Source: an uncultured Lachnospiraceae bacterium (GTDB lineage: Bacteria > Bacillota > Clostridia > Lachnospirales > Lachnospiraceae). Taken from it: a stretch of 43,808 nucleotides of DNA. The stretch covers positions 1 to 43,808 of the forward strand of contig CANDKY010000022.1 of the NCBI GenBank assembly GCA_947385425.1, read 5' to 3'. This document shows, one piece after another, positions 41,361 to 43,808 of this stretch. The position numbers and the translations under genes are program-made. The notes under the pieces were generated by a model, which was not told the origin of the DNA, ran no database searches, and saw only the letters and a program-made list of their open reading frames with translations. Position 1 is the first letter of the stretch. Every line of letters starts with the position of its first letter.

Positions 41361-42650
41361 ATGTTTGCAGACAGAGCCAAAATATATGTTAAGAGCGGAA
41401 AGGGCGGCGACGGGCATGTTTCCTTCCGCCGTGAGAAATACGTACCTGCCGGCGGCCCGGACGGCGGTGACGGCGGGAATGGCGGCAGCGTCATATTTGA
41501 AGTGGATGAGGGGCTGAATACCCTTACCGATTTCCGGCATATACGCAAATATTGCGCCGGTAACGGGGAAAACGGGAATAAGAAGAACTGCAGAGGGAAA
41601 AACGGAGAAGATATTGTCCTGAAAGTGCCGCAGGGGACGGTAATCAAAGAAGCGGAGAGCGGGAAAGTAATTACCGATATGTCCGGGGATAACCGGCGCA
41701 CTGTCCTGCTGAAAGGCGGCAGGGGCGGCAACGGGAACCAGCACTATGCGACCAGCACCATGCAGGCGCCCAAATATGCCCAGCCCGGACAGGAAGCGAA
41801 AGAAATGGAACTTTTGCTGGAGCTAAAGGTAATTGCCGACGTAGGGCTCGTTGGTTTTCCGAATGTCGGGAAATCGACATTTCTCGCCAGGGTGACAAAT
41901 GCCAGGCCGAAGATTGCCAATTATCATTTCACAACATTGAATCCGAACCTGGGTGTTGTGGATTTGGAGGATGCCGGCGGTTTTGTCATAGCGGATATTC
42001 CCGGACTCATTGAGGGTGCTTCCGAAGGCATCGGCCTGGGGCATGAATTCCTGTGCCATATAGAGCGGACTAAAATAATTATCCATATCGTGGATGCCGC
42101 TTCTGTCGAAGGGAGGGATCCGGTAGCGGACATATATGCCATCCAGAAAGAATTAGAGGCTTATAATCCCGGGATTGCCGCACGCCCGCAAGTAATTGCC
42201 GCCAATAAAATGGACATGTTCCCCGATTCGGAAAAGGAATCGGAGACGATACGGCGTATCCGGGACGAGTTCGGGCCGAAAGGGATATCCGTCTATCCGA
42301 TTTCCGCAGTCAGCGGCCAGGGAGTGCGGGAATTACTGTATGCGGTTAGTAACCTTCTGGCAGGGATGGATGAAAAAACAATCATTTTTGCCCAGGAATA
42401 TTTTCCGGAATTTAAAGAGAGGGAAGAGGCGTTCACGGTTACTTATGACGCAGAAGAAAACGAATATATCGTGGAAGGCCCCCGCATTGAAAAAATGCTG
42501 GGCTATACCAATCTGGAATCTGAAAAGGGATTCACCTTTTTCCAGAAATTTTTAAAAGAAAACGGGATTTTGGAGAAACTGGAGGAACTCGGCATTCAGG
42601 AGGGAGACACAGTACGCATGTACGGGCTTTCTTTTGATTACTATAAATAG
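41361..42650 (+). CDS. obgE: Obg family GTPase
   Basis: Essential ribosome-assembly GTPase. The 429-aa protein has the glycine-rich Obg fold (residues 1-158: MFADRAKIYVKSGKGGDGHV and repeated GGxGG runs), the G domain with G1 GFPNVGKST (about 163-171), G3 DIPGLIEG and G4 NKMD. A C-terminal OCT domain covers about 350-429. I use the ATG at 41361; the frame upstream is an extension across the terminator. It is the usual neighbour of rpmA. The start has GAGGTG at 6-7 bases. Confidence 0.97.
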   Translation: MFADRAKIYVKSGKGGDGHVSFRREKYVPAGGPDGGDGGNGGSVIFEVDEGLNTLTDFRHIRKYCAGNGENGNKKNCRGKNGEDIVLKVPQGTVIKEAESGKVITDMSGDNRRTVLLKGGRGGNGNQHYATSTMQAPKYAQPGQEAKEMELLLELKVIADVGLVGFPNVGKSTFLARVTNARPKIANYHFTTLNPNLGVVDLEDAGGFVIADIPGLIEGASEGIGLGHEFLCHIERTKIIIHIVDAASVEGRDPVADIYAIQKELEAYNPGIAARPQVIAANKMDMFPDSEKESETIRRIRDEFGPKGISVYPISAVSGQGVRELLYAVSNLLAGMDEKTIIFAQEYFPEFKEREEAFTVTYDAEENEYIVEGPRIEKMLGYTNLESEKGFTFFQKFLKENGILEKLEELGIQEGDTVRMYGLSFDYYK

Positions 42651-42695
42651 TGGACGGTATCGATGTAAAGAAATCCCGGAAAGGAAGAGTGAGTT

Positions 42696-42983
42696 ATGAC
42701 AAGCAAACAGAGAAGTTACCTGAAAAGCCTCGCCAGCAATCTGGAACCGATATTCCATATCGGCAAATCCAGCCTGACCCCGGAAGTTACGCAAGCCGTT
42801 TCCGAAGCCTTTAATACGCGGGAATTAGTCAAAGTGGCAGTGCTGAAAAACTGTATTGACGATCCGCATATGCTCGCGGAAGCGCTGGCAGGAAGGACAC
42901 GTTCCCAGGTCGTACAGGTCATCGGGAAAAAAATCGTTTTATATAAAGAAAACAAGGATCATAAAAAAATCATCCTCCCCTGA
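42696..42983 (+). CDS. yhbY: YhbY family RNA-binding protein (CRM domain)
   Basis: A 95-aa CRM-domain protein that binds RNA in ribosome assembly. The signature LTSKQRSYLKSLASNLEPIF is close to the start (as MTSKQRSYLKSLASNLEPI), followed by GKSSLTPEVTQAV and ELVKVAVLKNC. The C-terminal QVVQVIGKKIVLYKEN completes the domain. It lies 45 bases after obgE, the expected order, and before nadD. RBS GGAAAGGAAGAG is present. Confidence 0.95.
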   Translation: MTSKQRSYLKSLASNLEPIFHIGKSSLTPEVTQAVSEAFNTRELVKVAVLKNCIDDPHMLAEALAGRTRSQVVQVIGKKIVLYKENKDHKKIILP

Positions 42984-43029
42984 AAACAGGGCAGTATTGG
43001 ATAAATATAGATAAATATCGTATAGAGAA

Positions 43030-43731
43030 ATGGAAAAAAATAAGAAAGAAACAGACCAAAAAACAGTTAACCAAAAGAATATTGCCGGCGGCAAAGAAGC
43101 AGGCAATACAGGAATCAATAAGAAGAAAAAGACCGGAATCATGGGCGGAACCTTCAATCCCATCCATATAGGGCATTTACTGCTTGCAGAGAGTGCCAGG
43201 GACAGTTTCGGGCTGGACGAAATCCTGTTTATCCCCAGCGGGCGTTCCTACATGAAACGAGAAGCAGAAGTCCTGGACAGACGTATACGCTTTGAAATGA
43301 CAAAGCTTGCCATAGAAGACAATCCCGCCTTTTCCATATCAGACATTGAAATAAAACGGAGCGGAAATACGTACACCTGCGATACCCTTTTACTGTTAAA
43401 GGAGCAGCAGCCGGAGACGGAGTTTTATTTCATCGTCGGCGCGGATAACCTTTTTTCTATAGAGGCCTGGCGGAAGCCGGAATATATTTTCCGTACCTGT
43501 ACCGTCCTTGCCGCCGTGCGGGATGACAAGGACAACGACAAACTGGCGGAACAGATTTCCTGCCTGGAGGAAAAATTCGGAGCCCATATCTTCCAGATCA
43601 CTTTCAAAGAAATTGATATTTCCTCCACGGATATCCGCATGCGCCTGGCGGGAGGACAATCCATCCGGTACATGGTCCCGGATAAAGTAATATCTTACAT
43701 CAAGAAACATCATCTATATGCGGAAATATAA
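43030..43731 (+). CDS. nadD: nicotinate-nucleotide adenylyltransferase
   Basis: NadD adenylylates nicotinate mononucleotide in NAD synthesis. The nucleotidyltransferase motif GGTFNPIHIGHLLLAE starts at about residue 39, with the HxGH histidines, and the ISSTDIRMRLAGGQSIRYMV segment is near the C-terminus. The first 34 residues are a Lys/Asn-rich extension not seen in most NadD proteins. No good ribosome site precedes the ATG at 43030, so the real start might be near 43130. Order obgE-yhbY-nadD is the standard clostridial one. Confidence 0.94.
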   Translation: MEKNKKETDQKTVNQKNIAGGKEAGNTGINKKKKTGIMGGTFNPIHIGHLLLAESARDSFGLDEILFIPSGRSYMKREAEVLDRRIRFEMTKLAIEDNPAFSISDIEIKRSGNTYTCDTLLLLKEQQPETEFYFIVGADNLFSIEAWRKPEYIFRTCTVLAAVRDDKDNDKLAEQISCLEEKFGAHIFQITFKEIDISSTDIRMRLAGGQSIRYMVPDKVISYIKKHHLYAEI

Positions 43732-43746
43732 ACAGCATCTTCAAAA

Positions 43747-43798
43747 AAAAGCACCCAAAGGAATCACTGACCATGCTTTTGGGGCAGTTATTCCTTTG
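43747..43798. other. competing stem-loops after nadD
   Basis: AAAAGCA (43747-43753) can pair with TGCTTTT (43774-43780), and CAAAGGAAT (43756-43764) with ATTCCTTTG (43790-43798). An A-run upstream would give a U-run on the minus strand, so this may be a terminator of a minus-strand gene beyond the window. The window ends here. Confidence 0.25.
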
Positions 43799-43808
43799 CC
43801 AGGGCGGC

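Overview
The window looks like chromosome of a spore-forming, gut-type member of Clostridia, most likely family Lachnospiraceae. This rests on gene content and order, not on a search: a GerW/YtfJ sporulation protein, the rplU-prp-rpmA-obgE-yhbY-nadD run with an L27 that carries a Prp-cleavable N-terminus, the NusG-domain-II / Gx-transporter / ruvAB / zapA / U32 / FtsW / class B PBP run, a DUF2953-GerW pair and an Asp23-DAK2 pair. Shine-Dalgarno sites are strong (AGGAGG type), promoters are sigma-A like, and housekeeping genes are moderately GC-rich.

Layout. 1-3757: trpS, a nuclease-like conserved protein and miaB. 3758-5830: a palindromic repeat, a TerB-like protein and a minus-strand AAA_14/DUF4143 ATPase with its own promoter and a perfect palindrome upstream. 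6197-8072: a TPR protein and a DUF4037 nucleotidyltransferase-like protein. 8127-17120: envelope, repair and cell-division genes (NusG-II, Gx transporter, ruvAB, zapA, U32 protein, SEDS polymerase and its PBP partner, the last two overlapping in different frames). 17425-21067: small conserved proteins, DUF2953, gerW, a 46-aa membrane protein and a J-domain protein with a simple-repeat region. 21160-22336: a candidate small RNA, then an AT-rich two-gene unit (JAB-like protein plus an overlapping 54-aa protein). 22536-27351: rpmB (minus), Asp23, DAK2 and recG, with a three-copy 90-bp hairpin repeat in front of recG. 27489-30407: an accessory segment with two paralogous 48-aa proteins and a TetR regulator on the minus strand, divergent from a condensation/acyltransferase-fold gene, with an inverted-repeat operator candidate between them. 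30659-35818: thrC, a membrane protein and a large GH78 lipoprotein. 35887-37900: an AT-rich pair, an OLD/RecF-like ATPase and a PD-(D/E)xK-like protein, followed by a 277-bp near-perfect palindrome. 38322-43731: aminopeptidase P, then rplU-prp-rpmA, obgE, yhbY and nadD.

How genes work together. The SEDS protein and the PBP form a peptidoglycan polymerase/transpeptidase pair near ZapA. Prp trims L27, whose gene follows immediately. The two AT-rich insertions look acquired. The ATPase plus nuclease-like pair is the best candidate for an undescribed (possibly anti-phage) system, and the twin 48-aa proteins next to the TetR gene are the best candidate for an overlooked small-protein family. Several imperfect palindromic elements, at least two of them sharing the same end sequence, lie between genes and look like non-autonomous repeats.
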